NCBI GenBank assembly: GCA_041739525.1
Contig: JBGSNQ010000022.1
Span: 62,001-126,000, forward strand
Length of the DNA: 64,000 bases
Source of the DNA: DATJGR01 sp041739525
Lineage (GTDB): Bacteria > Pseudomonadota > Gammaproteobacteria > Pseudomonadales > Azotimanducaceae
Direction: 5' to 3'
The number at the start of each line of letters is the position of its first letter. Position 1 is the stretch's first letter. Below the pieces are notes generated by a model. It ran no database searches and was not told the DNA's origin. It saw nothing but the letters and a program-made list of their open reading frames with translations. A program made the position numbers and the translations under genes. Shown in pieces: positions 53,595-62,632 of the stretch.

Positions 53595-54530
53595 TCATAG
53601 CATCGCGATCGGATTCACCGGCGAACCCGTGGCGCGTTCGATGCGCAGCGGCGCAACGGTGAACAGGAACGACCAGCGTTTCTGTTTCGCGCAGGCCGCG
53701 CTAAGCCGATCGAGTTGCAGGTTGTCGAGCAGATGCACGCCCATCGCGACGAGCGCGCACTGGTGGATCGGCATCGGCCAGCCGTGGATGTCGATGTTAG
53801 GCAGCGCATCTGAGACGCCGTCGCAGCCGAGCACGGCAACGCCGCGGTCGTGAAGCCACTCGACGCATTCCGGATGCATGCCTGCGAGGCCGTCCACCGT
53901 CGGGCTCCATGGACCATGTTTGGTTCGCCGCGCGTCGCGGCCGGTTGAAACGATCAGGATGTCGCCTTCCGTTACGCGCACGCCTTGTGCTTTTTCAGTG
54001 GCTTCCAGTTGTGCAATCGTGATCGCGTCCTTCGCGTCGATCCACTCGACACCGAGCGTGCGTGGCACGTCGAGTAGTACGCCGCGCGACGCAATGCCGT
54101 CGCGCGCACACATGATGCTGCCGCGGCGCGCGCCGGTGCTTTTTACTTCAGTGGCCGCGAAGCCGTTGTACATCTGACCGTCGACGAAAACGTGACACAG
54201 CGCGTCGATGTGCGTCGTTGCCATGCCGTGAAAGGCCACACCGACGAAATCGAGCGCGGCTTCGAGGCCGACACCCGGGATCACGCAGTCGTCACCGCCC
54301 TGGATCATCATGTGCATCGCGGGATGCGGATTCTCGATCGACGACTGCACGGCGAGTTCACGCGCGCAGCTGACTACTTCGCCGCTGACGACTGCCTGTG
54401 CGGCTTCGCGTCGCTTCGCGGGTGTGATCAGATTCAGTGTGCCGTTCTCGTCATCAGCGCCCCAGCGTCCCCAGTTCTTGACGCGCTCGAATACATCGCG
54501 CATCCGCGCGGGACTCCACGTTCCACTCAT
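53595..54530 (-). CDS. cyclase family metal-dependent hydrolase (KynB-like fold)
   Basis: 311 residues from the ATG at 54530. Family landmarks: NWGRWGADDENGTLNLITPA, AFHGMATTHIDALCHVFVDG (metal-binding HxxxxxHxD..xH), SRGVLLDVPRTLG, EGDILIVSTGRD and GCDGVSDALPN. The cyclase family includes kynurenine formamidase and isatin hydrolase and often occurs with CoA-dependent aromatic or terpenoid catabolism. It is divergent from the acyl-CoA synthetase. Confidence 0.9.
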   Translation of the reverse strand: MSGTWSPARMRDVFERVKNWGRWGADDENGTLNLITPAKRREAAQAVVSGEVVSCARELAVQSSIENPHPAMHMMIQGGDDCVIPGVGLEAALDFVGVAFHGMATTHIDALCHVFVDGQMYNGFAATEVKSTGARRGSIMCARDGIASRGVLLDVPRTLGVEWIDAKDAITIAQLEATEKAQGVRVTEGDILIVSTGRDARRTKHGPWSPTVDGLAGMHPECVEWLHDRGVAVLGCDGVSDALPNIDIHGWPMPIHQCALVAMGVHLLDNLQLDRLSAACAKQKRWSFLFTVAPLRIERATGSPVNPIAML

Positions 54531-54601
54531 CGGTCTTTCCCCTTCTCGTTTCGAATTCGAAAGTGGTACTTTGCGGGTCGACCCCGAGTGCTGACAACCC
54601 C

Positions 54602-56143
54602 ATGAGCAACATGCCCGGCAAGATCGTCTGCGGCGAACGTGAGCTGCCCATTGCGGAAATGCTCGTGCGAGCGAATCGCGCGGCACGCGGCCTGCGTGAA
54701 CTCGGCATCGATCGCGACGACGCGCTTGCAGTACTTCTGCGCAACGACTTCCCCTTCTTCGAAGCGGCCTACGCTGCGAATCGGCTCGGCGTACATCTCG
54801 TGCCGATCAACTGGCATTTCTCCGGGCCGGAGGTGCAGTACATTCTCGAGGATTCCGGCGCAAAGTCACTGATTGCGCATGCGGATCTGCTCGAACCGAT
54901 TCGTGCGCACATACCCGCGTCGGTGCGCGTCTTCGTGGTGGAAACGCCGCCGGAAATCGCAGCGGCCTACTCCATTGCGCCTGCGCGCGGTCGTTGTCGT
55001 GCGAACGACACGGTGTGGGGTGCATGGCTCACACAGTTCGAGCCGTTGCCGCCGGAGGCGGTCGCATCCCCGGGCAGCATGATCTACACGTCGGGCACCA
55101 CAGGTCGACCCAAGGGTGTGCGGCGCAAACCGCCTACACCGGAGGAAGCGGCGGGCATGGGCCACATGGTGGATCTCGTGATGGACTTCTCCCAGCCCAA
55201 TATCGTGGCGCTGCTCACGGCACCGATGTATCACGCCACGCCGAATGGGTTCTTCCGCCGCGCCATCGACACGAACTCCACGTTGATCGTCGAACCACGC
55301 TTCGACGCACAGCGATATCTCGAGCTGATCGATCGTTACCACATCACACACGCGTATGCCGTGGCGACGATGTTCGTGCGGTTGCTGCGTTTGCCCGAAG
55401 CGGTGCGCCAGCGTTGCGACGTTAGTTCGCTGAAGGTAGTGGTGCACGGCGCGGCGCCTACGGCGCCCGAAGTGAAACGGCGCATGATCGACTGGTTCGG
55501 ACCGGTGCTGCTCGAACACTACGGTTCCACGGAACTCGGCGCCGTCGTGTACTGCAACTCGGCCGATTGGTTGAGCCATCCGGGCACCGTCGGGAAGGCG
55601 CTGCCGCACGTCGAACTGAAGGTATTCGATGCGCAGCGCAATGAATTGCCGAACGGCACACCTGGCGAGATCTTCGCGCGCTTCAAGCTGTATCCGGATT
55701 TCGTGTACCAGAACGATCCGGCGAAGCGTGCAGCGATGGAATACAAAGGGCTGTGGACGGCCGGAGACATCGGCTATCTAGACGACGACGGTTTCCTTTA
55801 TCTGTCCGATCGCAAGAACGACATGGTGATCTCCGGTGGTGTGAACATCTATCCGAAGGAAATCGAAACCGAGCTGTACGAACTGCCGGGCGTGTTCGAT
55901 TGCGCAGTGTTCGGCATTCCGGACGAGGAGTTCGGCGAGGCGCTGGCGGCAGTCATTCAGCGCGCGCAGGGCGCATCGCTCGACGAAGCGCAGGTGCGCG
56001 AGTTCCTGAAGGGACGCATTGCAAAGTACAAACTGCCGAAGGTCATCGAGTTCCGCGACGCGTTGCCGCGCGAAGACTCGGGAAAACTGTTCAAACGCAA
56101 GCTGCGCGACGAATTCTGGAAGGCCGCGGGCCGACAAATCTGA
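54602..56143 (+). CDS. acyl-CoA synthetase (AMP-dependent ligase)
   Basis: 513 residues from ATG 54602 (ATG 54611 also possible). ATP/AMP-binding motif SMIYTSGTTGRPKGV near residue 160. LLEHYGSTELGAVVY, GLWTAGDIGYLDDDGFLYLS and DRKNDMVISGGVNIYPKEIE follow, with the catalytic Lys in EDSGKLFKRKLRDEFW at the C-terminus. It activates a carboxylic acid as an acyl-AMP and then the CoA thioester. The substrate is not evident. The enoyl-CoA hydratase follows 41 bp later, consistent with a beta-oxidation-like operon. Confidence 0.93.
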   Translation: MSNMPGKIVCGERELPIAEMLVRANRAARGLRELGIDRDDALAVLLRNDFPFFEAAYAANRLGVHLVPINWHFSGPEVQYILEDSGAKSLIAHADLLEPIRAHIPASVRVFVVETPPEIAAAYSIAPARGRCRANDTVWGAWLTQFEPLPPEAVASPGSMIYTSGTTGRPKGVRRKPPTPEEAAGMGHMVDLVMDFSQPNIVALLTAPMYHATPNGFFRRAIDTNSTLIVEPRFDAQRYLELIDRYHITHAYAVATMFVRLLRLPEAVRQRCDVSSLKVVVHGAAPTAPEVKRRMIDWFGPVLLEHYGSTELGAVVYCNSADWLSHPGTVGKALPHVELKVFDAQRNELPNGTPGEIFARFKLYPDFVYQNDPAKRAAMEYKGLWTAGDIGYLDDDGFLYLSDRKNDMVISGGVNIYPKEIETELYELPGVFDCAVFGIPDEEFGEALAAVIQRAQGASLDEAQVREFLKGRIAKYKLPKVIEFRDALPREDSGKLFKRKLRDEFWKAAGRQI

Positions 56144-56170
56144 TCATTTCAATATCTGATCATTTCAATA
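56139..56170. repeat. 16-bp perfect tandem duplication across the synthetase stop codon
   Basis: TCTGATCATTTCAATA occurs at 56139-56154 and again at 56155-56170. The first copy contains the TGA stop at 56141-56143. Neither copy changes a reading frame. Confidence 0.9.
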
Positions 56171-56184
56171 GTGGAGGGAAGACG

Positions 56185-56982
56185 ATGAGTTACGAGACGA
56201 TTTTGACGAGCGTAGACAACGGCATTCTGACGATCACGCTGAACCGCCCGGAAAAACTGAACGCGTGGACGTATCAGATGAGCGCCGACATGAGCGCGGC
56301 CATCGCCGAAGCGAACGACAACGACGACATAATTGCGATCGTTGTAACCGGGGCGGGGCGCGGCTTCTGCGCCGGCGCAGACATCGAGGCGGTATTCAAG
56401 GCACAAGCGGAAAACCGGCCGACGCAGAGACAGGGCGCGCGCACGGGCGACTGGGTGGAATTCGTGCGCAGTTCGAAGCCGATCGTTGCGGCAATCAACG
56501 GTGCGGCGATCGGCGTAGGTCTCACTCAGGTCCTGCCGATGGACATGCTCATCGCTGCACGCGGGGCGAAGCTCAGCGTACGGTTCATCAAGATGGGCCT
56601 GGTGCCGGAGCTCGCGAGTTCGCACTTCCTGGCGCTGCGTTGCGGCTTTGGCGCTGCGAGCGAACTGATGCTGACGGGCAAGACGATCAGCGCGGACGAA
56701 GCGAAGGAAATCGGGCTTGTCGACAAGGTTGCCGAACCGGCTGACCTGTTGAAGACCGCGAAAGACGCAGCGCGCGCCATGGGCGAGAACCCGCAGGGCG
56801 CGTTGCGAATGGTCAAACAGTTGCTCACGCAGAATGCGGCCGAAGGCGATACGCGTCTGGTGCAGCAACGCGAAATCGCGGCACTCACGCAGTGCTACGC
56901 ATCGCCGGAGCACAAGGAAGCGATCAGCGCGTTCCTGGAGAAACGGGATCCGGACTTCAAGGCTGCGCGCGCCAGGAAATGA
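56185..56982 (+). CDS. enoyl-CoA hydratase/isomerase (crotonase family)
   Basis: 265 residues from the ATG at 56185, preceded by GGAGGG. Crotonase motifs: LTITLNRPEKLNAWTYQM, VVTGAGRGFCAGADIEA (oxyanion hole) and PIVAAINGAAIGVGLTQVL. KMGLVPELASSHFLALRCGF holds the Glu position of the active site, and AKEIGLVDKVAE follows. It hydrates or isomerises enoyl-CoA esters made by the upstream ligase. The longer open frame from 55753 runs antiphase through the ligase and is not used. Confidence 0.93.
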   Translation: MSYETILTSVDNGILTITLNRPEKLNAWTYQMSADMSAAIAEANDNDDIIAIVVTGAGRGFCAGADIEAVFKAQAENRPTQRQGARTGDWVEFVRSSKPIVAAINGAAIGVGLTQVLPMDMLIAARGAKLSVRFIKMGLVPELASSHFLALRCGFGAASELMLTGKTISADEAKEIGLVDKVAEPADLLKTAKDAARAMGENPQGALRMVKQLLTQNAAEGDTRLVQQREIAALTQCYASPEHKEAISAFLEKRDPDFKAARARK

Positions 56983-57012
56983 TGCGCGGGATTGGGAGAG
57001 CTTGGAGAGTGT

Positions 57013-57042
57013 AGAGAAACTCCGCGATCGCGGAGTTTCTCT
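57013..57042. terminator. 30-bp perfect palindrome, bidirectional terminator
   Basis: AGAGAAACTCCGCGA and TCGCGGAGTTTCTCT are exact reverse complements with no spacer. It lies between the convergent enoyl-CoA hydratase and desaturase genes (30 bp and 9 bp from their stops). The A-rich left arm and T-rich right arm serve intrinsic termination in both directions. Confidence 0.8.
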
Positions 57043-57051
57043 CGAAACCTG

Positions 57052-58206
57052 TCAGGCGTTCTGCGCCTGAGCAACCGACAGCATCCGCTCCACGCGCCGT
57101 CGTTGCGCGCGCAGGCGTTGTTCGATTTCACGTGCGTAGTCGGTGAAATGGATGCGTTCGAGCTGTTCGGCCACCTGTTCGCGGGTCGACGCAATCCACG
57201 CGTCGCGTGCCGCGGACCATTCCGCCAGCGTCGCGGTGAACGCGTCGTATTCGCGCGCAACGAACTCACGCAGCTCCACGGCGAACCCATCGCTGCGCTC
57301 GCTGTGTCTGGCGAGGCTCATCTGTGCGCGATTGAATTGCATGTCGAGGCGCGCCTGTTCGATAGCGACCGACGGCGTTACGCGCAGCTTGCTGGCGAGC
57401 CCGAGCATCGATAGCGAGCGGATCAGCCACTTCGTAGGATCCCATTGCCACCAGCGGATACCGTTGCGGTAATCGGCCGCGAACAGATGGTGGAAGTTGT
57501 GGTAACCCTCGCCATACGTGAAGAAGGCGATGATCGGATTGTCGCGCGACGTGTTCTTGTCGGTGTACGGCTGGCGGCCCCAGGCATGCGCCAGCGAATT
57601 GATGAAGAACGTGACGTGGTGGTTCACGACCAGGCGTAGAACCCCAGCCAGCATCAGCGTGCCCCACACGTCGCCCGACAACACGCCGACGAGCAGGGGC
57701 AGCGCGATGTTCATCGCCAGCACCAGCGGCACGTAGTGGCGGTGCTGAAACATCACGATGGGATCGCGTTCCAGGTCTTTCACGTATTTGAAGTCGGGCT
57801 CGGCGCTGGGGTAGTCGCGCAACATCCAGCCGATGTGCGAGAACCACAGGCCGCGGCGGGACGAGTAGGGGTCGAGGTCTTCGTCGTCGACGAAGCGATG
57901 GTGCGGACGATGTCCGGCCGCCCAGATATAGATGCTGTTCTGAATGGTCATGGCGCCGAACAGCATGAAGAACGCTCGCACGGACCAATGGGCTTCGTAG
58001 GCGTGATGCGACCAGAGGCGGTGATAGCCCGCGGTGATCGACAGCCCCGACGCGATCAGGAAGACGGCGAACCACACCCAGGCGGCGGTCGAATAACCGA
58101 CGAGCCAGCCATACAAAGGTACGCCGACCACTGCCGTGACGAACGTCGTCGAGAAGAGGATCGTCGTCACCCAGTTGATCGGGGCGGGAGTTGTTGTGTC
58201 CGTCAT
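57052..58206 (-). CDS. acyl-CoA/acyl-lipid delta-9-type fatty acid desaturase
   Basis: 384 residues. Hydrophobic helices and three histidine boxes that bind the di-iron site: HRLWSHH, HRPHH and HNFHH (within YGEGYHNFHHLFAADYRNG). The C-terminal ~100 residues are a charged helical extension (RQMSLARHSERSD-like; EWSAARDAWIASTREQVAEQ) longer than in many relatives. It introduces a double bond to adjust membrane fluidity. The ATG at 58206 is the only good start. Confidence 0.93.
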   Translation of the reverse strand: MTDTTTPAPINWVTTILFSTTFVTAVVGVPLYGWLVGYSTAAWVWFAVFLIASGLSITAGYHRLWSHHAYEAHWSVRAFFMLFGAMTIQNSIYIWAAGHRPHHRFVDDEDLDPYSSRRGLWFSHIGWMLRDYPSAEPDFKYVKDLERDPIVMFQHRHYVPLVLAMNIALPLLVGVLSGDVWGTLMLAGVLRLVVNHHVTFFINSLAHAWGRQPYTDKNTSRDNPIIAFFTYGEGYHNFHHLFAADYRNGIRWWQWDPTKWLIRSLSMLGLASKLRVTPSVAIEQARLDMQFNRAQMSLARHSERSDGFAVELREFVAREYDAFTATLAEWSAARDAWIASTREQVAEQLERIHFTDYAREIEQRLRAQRRRVERMLSVAQAQNA

Positions 58207-58336
58207 CGGTTCTCCGTGTCCGTTAGGTCAACAATTCGATTTCGAGGGGCCAGTCTATCGGACCCGCGCCAGCGGCGACACGCATAAACGGCCAAAACCG
58301 AGTCAGGGGATGCCGCGACTTGTGACTGCTCGCACC

Positions 58337-59392
58337 CTACCCGCGTCGAGCGTATTCCAGTCCGCGTATCGCGCCGGCGCGCACATCAGCGGGCTTGAAC
58401 TGGGCGGCCAGTGCACTGGCGTTGGTACCGTCGAGCGCGCGCCGGATGATGCCCTGCAGAATCGCGCCGCTGCGAAATGCGTGGAATGCGCGATAGAAGG
58501 ACTCGTTCGGCAAGCCATCCCGACCGGTGCGCTCGCAATAGCGATCGCGCAATGTGGCGTACTCCGGAATGCCCAGCGCAACGAGATCGCGGCCGCCGAG
58601 ACTGCGCTCGCCCGGCGGTGCGAACCACGGCTGCGTGAAATAGGTGAAGTCCGCCAGCGGGTCGCCGATCGTGCTCAGTTCCCAGTCGAGCACCGAGGCG
58701 AGACGAGGCTCGGTGGGATGGCACAGCAGATTGTGGAAGCTGTAGTCGCCGTGAACGATGGTGGTACGCGTCTGCTCCGGAATCGCGCCTTCGAGCCACG
58801 CGATGAGTTCGTGCACTTCCGGCAGCTTTTCGGTTTCGGTCTCTCGGTACTGCCGCGACCAGCGTGACACCTGCCGGGCGAAGTAATTGCCCGGCGGGCC
58901 GAAGTCGCTGAGGCCGACGGCGATGTGGTCGACGGAATGCAGCGCGGCGAGCGTGTCGATGTACGAGTTCACCAGGCTGCTGCGGGCGGCTGGTGCGAGG
59001 TCGGGCATCGACGGGTCCGTGCGAGCGTGGCCCGGCACGTGACTCATCAAAAAAAACGACGTACCGATCACGGCGGGGTCTTCGCACAGCACGTAGGCGT
59101 GCGGCACGGCAAAGTCGGTCTGATTGAGCGCGTGGATGACGCGATACTCGCGCTCGACCGCGTGCGCCGACTTCATCAACACTCCGGGCGGTTTCCGGCG
59201 CAGCACGTAGTTGCGCGACGGCGTGGTGAGGAAGTAGGTGGGGTTCGACTGGCCGCCTTCGAACTGTTTGACGGTCACCGGTCCTTCGAATCCATCGACG
59301 TTTGCAAGCAGATATTCGACGAGCCGGGCCTCGTCGAATCGATGTGCATCCTTCACATCGATGGTTTCACCGGTAGTTACGGTTGGTGTCAT
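58337..59392 (-). CDS. phosphotransferase family protein (APH/ACAD10-like)
   Basis: 351 residues. Kinase-like fold: QFEGGQSNPTYFL (nucleotide loop), YVLRRKPPGVLMKSAHAVER, catalytic loop TTIVHGDYSFHNLLC and metal-binding VLDWELSTIGDPLADFTYF. This subgroup resembles the N-terminal domain of ACAD10/11, which phosphorylates 4-hydroxyacyl-CoA for further oxidation, so a role in hydroxy-acid catabolism is plausible here rather than drug resistance. Confidence 0.9.
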   Translation of the reverse strand: MTPTVTTGETIDVKDAHRFDEARLVEYLLANVDGFEGPVTVKQFEGGQSNPTYFLTTPSRNYVLRRKPPGVLMKSAHAVEREYRVIHALNQTDFAVPHAYVLCEDPAVIGTSFFLMSHVPGHARTDPSMPDLAPAARSSLVNSYIDTLAALHSVDHIAVGLSDFGPPGNYFARQVSRWSRQYRETETEKLPEVHELIAWLEGAIPEQTRTTIVHGDYSFHNLLCHPTEPRLASVLDWELSTIGDPLADFTYFTQPWFAPPGERSLGGRDLVALGIPEYATLRDRYCERTGRDGLPNESFYRAFHAFRSGAILQGIIRRALDGTNASALAAQFKPADVRAGAIRGLEYARRG

Positions 59393-59418
59393 CTATCGAT
59401 CCTGTCGTGCCAACAACA

Positions 59419-61146
59419 TTATCCAGCCGCGACGCCGGTGGGTTTCATCATCACGGGTGTATATGTGTCTTTCCCGGAGCGCAACGCAGTACCGGGCCGC
59501 GCGTTCGTGTGTTTGCCGTCGCGGATGATCTGTACGCCGTTCACGAATACGTGCTCAACACCATATGCATCGGCATAGATGCGCGGTTCATTGCACGGCA
59601 GATCGGGGCGCATATGAACCGGACCCGAGCCGACGGTTTTCGGGTCGAATACCACCACGTCGGCGTGCCAACCGGTGCGCAGCAGGCCGCGCTCGCGCAG
59701 GCCGAACAATTCGGCGGGTACTTGCGTGAGCTGATGAATCGCCTGCTCGAGTTCGATGGCTTTGAACTCGCGCACGCCGTTACCGAGCACCTGGGTGGAA
59801 AACGCGAACGTGTCGATCATGTCGAGGTGCGCGCCCGCATCGGAGGCGCCGATGACGGTGCGTTCGTCCTGCCACAGCTGGCCACGTACTTTCCAGAGCG
59901 CAGTGTCACCGCCCACCGCCGGCGGCATGAACGCGGTGCGCAGACCTTCGGAGATTGCGAGGTCGAGCATCGTGTCGAACGGGGACTTGTTCTGATCGGC
60001 GGCGATGTCGCCGACCGTACGCCCCTCGAGGTGCTTGTTCTCCGGCTTGAACGTAGCGTGCACCGTGAGGTTCGCCCAATCGGCGAGACCCCGCAGGGGA
60101 CCCGCAGAACGCGCCATTTCGTCGAGCCTGCGACGGTTCGCCCGGTTCTCGAGATACGCGATGCGGTCGTCGATCGACATGCGGAACAACCCGTCCCAAC
60201 CGTTCAGTGCATCGAACACGAAGCCGGCGAACAGGTTGATGCGCAACGTGATCGGCTGGGGGATGGTCAACGCACGAACGTCGCCGCCATTGCTGCGTGC
60301 GAGGTCGGAGGCCGACAGCTGGTTCTGCATCGTCTCCGGGTCGCCGGCATTCAGCGCGTTCCAGTTCAGAGGGCGCTGCGCGGCGGTCGAGAGGTCGGAC
60401 ATCAGTTGTTTGATCTCCTGCGAGAAGCGACCCACGGCGGGAAGGAACTCGAGCGAGGTCCCCTCGTGGTCGCGGCACACGCGCGCGAGTTCGATGAGTT
60501 CTTCACGGCTGGCGTGCCGCGACGGTACCGGGTTGCCGTCGGCATCGTTGTGCGTCGGCGACACGGTGGACGAAAAACCCATTGCACCTTGCGACAACGA
60601 CTGCGCCAGCAGCGACTTCATCTTCTCGAGTTCGGCCGGGGTCGCTTTTTGGCCGACCGCGCGCGCGCCCATTACCACTCTACGGATCGCGCTGTGTCCG
60701 GCCATGAAACCGGCGTTCACGCCGAGGTTGCCGTCGAGCTTGCCGAGGTATTCGCCGAACGTTTCCCAGTCCCACGGCACCCCCTCTGCCAGGCTGTTGG
60801 CCGGCATGCCTTCCACGCGCGAGAGCATGTTCAGCAGATACGGCGCGGCTTCCTTTGACAACGGCGCGATGCTGAAGCCGCAGTGGCCGCCGAAAATCGT
60901 GGTGACGCCGTGGTAGCACGACGGGCTCAGTGTTCCGTCCCAGAACACCTGCGCGTCGTAGTGCGTATGCACGTCGACGAAGCCGGGCGATATGACGCGC
61001 CCGGTTGCATCAATGGTTTCCTTTGCGGCTTCGGTGATGCGGCCTATAGCGGCAATGCGCCCGTCTTTGATGCCGAGGTCGCCGATGAAGCCCGGGCTGC
61101 CGGAACCGTCGATGATCTGGCCGTTGCGGATGATGAGATCGAGCAT
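59419..61146 (-). CDS. N-acyl-D-amino-acid deacylase-type amidohydrolase
   Basis: 575 residues, full family length. Metal site HTHYDAQ in SPGFVDVHTHYDAQVFWD, then GVTTIFGGHCGFS, FMAGHSAIRRVVMG, SSTVSPTHNDADGNPVPSRH, EFLPAVGRFS and GASDAGAHLDMIDTFAFSTQ. The C-terminal DPKTVGSGPVHMRPDLP is typical of the D-aminoacylase/DUF amidohydrolase group. The actual substrate in such catabolic clusters is often not an acyl-amino acid. Same strand as the MFS and APH-like genes. Confidence 0.92.
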   Translation of the reverse strand: MLDLIIRNGQIIDGSGSPGFIGDLGIKDGRIAAIGRITEAAKETIDATGRVISPGFVDVHTHYDAQVFWDGTLSPSCYHGVTTIFGGHCGFSIAPLSKEAAPYLLNMLSRVEGMPANSLAEGVPWDWETFGEYLGKLDGNLGVNAGFMAGHSAIRRVVMGARAVGQKATPAELEKMKSLLAQSLSQGAMGFSSTVSPTHNDADGNPVPSRHASREELIELARVCRDHEGTSLEFLPAVGRFSQEIKQLMSDLSTAAQRPLNWNALNAGDPETMQNQLSASDLARSNGGDVRALTIPQPITLRINLFAGFVFDALNGWDGLFRMSIDDRIAYLENRANRRRLDEMARSAGPLRGLADWANLTVHATFKPENKHLEGRTVGDIAADQNKSPFDTMLDLAISEGLRTAFMPPAVGGDTALWKVRGQLWQDERTVIGASDAGAHLDMIDTFAFSTQVLGNGVREFKAIELEQAIHQLTQVPAELFGLRERGLLRTGWHADVVVFDPKTVGSGPVHMRPDLPCNEPRIYADAYGVEHVFVNGVQIIRDGKHTNARPGTALRSGKDTYTPVMMKPTGVAAG

Positions 61147-61193
61147 GTTGTCTCTCCTGTTACTTCGAAAGGCCGATTATCGAAGTGCGCTTG

Positions 61194-62552
61194 TCAGTCG
61201 GCGGCCGCGGCGACAACGACGTTGCGTCGATGGGCGCGCGGCACCCACCAGGGTCCCTGGCCGAACGATACGAGTACGGCAGCACCGAAACAACAGAAGC
61301 CGGCCACCATCATCCACGTGGGCCAGCCAAACGTTGCGACAACGCGAGGCAACCCGAGATTCAGGAACAGCCCCGAGATCGGCGCGAGCGTGGCGGTGAT
61401 GCCGAACGCGCGACCGACACCGTGCGGGCTGATCAGTTCCGCGGTCTCCGAATAGATCGCGCACCACGCGGGATAGATGAAGCCTGCGAAGAAGCCGGTG
61501 AGCGACCACACCAGTGCGAGCGTCGCGTCGGGTGTTCCTACGGGAAGCTGCGCACCGATCAGAAAACAGGTTCCGGTAGTGACGCCGCCGAACGCGGTGA
61601 TCGTCTTGCGCACACGCAGTCGATCTGACAGCCAGCCCGACAGGAATACGCTGCAGGTGAATACGATCCAGAAGTACGACGTGATGCCCGCTGCGCGGGC
61701 TGGATCGAGGTGGTAGTTCTGCGCGAGGTACGTGGGAACGTAGCCCGACACGGTGACGTAGGTGATCGACCAGAAGACGATCGTGAACGACAGCAGCCAT
61801 AGGCGCGGACTGCGATAGATTGCACGGCCCTGCTCATAGGCGTTTGCGTCGATGACGGTTTGCGTTTCAATCGCATCCAACGTATGTGTCACGGCGCCGC
61901 GCACCCGCGCCGAGAGGTCGCGATAGAACGCAAACAAGGTCAGCGAAGTGACGGCACCCAGCACCGCGGCGATCCAGTACTGCGATCGCCAGCCCGGCCA
62001 GATCGGTAGCGTGTGTGCCGCGACCGCGGTCGACATCAGTGCACCGATCGTGAATGCAAGCGACACCCACGAATACACCATCGCGCGCCCCATTCGAGGC
62101 GTTAGATCCCGCGACGCCGCATGAACGGCCGGATTCATGCCCGCGACCACGAAGCTGCCGGCCATCGCGAGACACGCGAGCGTGATGAAGTTCGGCGCGA
62201 GCGCGCCCGCGACCGAAATCGCCGCGTAGGCGAACACGGGATATACGAGCAGTGGTCGCCGGCCGAAGCGATCGGCCGCGCGCGACAGCAACACCGCGCC
62301 GCCGCTGTACACGAAGCCCGCGATCGCGGCGACGTAACCCCATTCAGTCAGCGTCTTGTCGAAGTCCTTCAGGATGTAGACGAGTACCGGACCGGTTTTG
62401 AGTCCCTCGTATTGTTCAACGGCCCAACCGAGCACGATCAGCGCAAGCAGCCACCAGCGCAGCGCACCGGAAGGAAGGAAGTCGATTTCTTTGGCGCGCA
62501 GGTACGACCAGAAGCCATCACGCTGGAAGCGTTCCGGTGCGTGAGGCGACAT
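61194..62552 (-). CDS. MFS transporter (AAHS/sugar-phosphate-type permease)
   Basis: 452 residues from the ATG at 62552 (GGAG six bases upstream). About twelve helices; the loop 2-3 signature SRAADRFGRRPLLV (G-x-x-x-D-R-x-G-R-R) and the matching SGWLSDRLRVRKT in the second half mark the major facilitator superfamily. A conserved Asp/Glu pair near the first helices (EQYEGLKTGPV) suggests proton-coupled uptake of an organic acid. The last gene before the divergent monooxygenase. Confidence 0.92.
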   Translation of the reverse strand: MSPHAPERFQRDGFWSYLRAKEIDFLPSGALRWWLLALIVLGWAVEQYEGLKTGPVLVYILKDFDKTLTEWGYVAAIAGFVYSGGAVLLSRAADRFGRRPLLVYPVFAYAAISVAGALAPNFITLACLAMAGSFVVAGMNPAVHAASRDLTPRMGRAMVYSWVSLAFTIGALMSTAVAAHTLPIWPGWRSQYWIAAVLGAVTSLTLFAFYRDLSARVRGAVTHTLDAIETQTVIDANAYEQGRAIYRSPRLWLLSFTIVFWSITYVTVSGYVPTYLAQNYHLDPARAAGITSYFWIVFTCSVFLSGWLSDRLRVRKTITAFGGVTTGTCFLIGAQLPVGTPDATLALVWSLTGFFAGFIYPAWCAIYSETAELISPHGVGRAFGITATLAPISGLFLNLGLPRVVATFGWPTWMMVAGFCCFGAAVLVSFGQGPWWVPRAHRRNVVVAAAAD

Positions 62553-62632
62553 GGCGTCTCCGGCAAGTGCAGTGGGCGGACCGCGTAGGATAAGCTTGCA
62601 AGCGCCATCAATGTCGAGTTTGGGGGAATGCA

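Noticed and set aside
59383..60858. 491-residue forward frame opposite the amidohydrolase
   Set aside because: Histidine/arginine/valine-rich shadow of a strongly conserved reverse-strand gene; no family signature or ribosome site.
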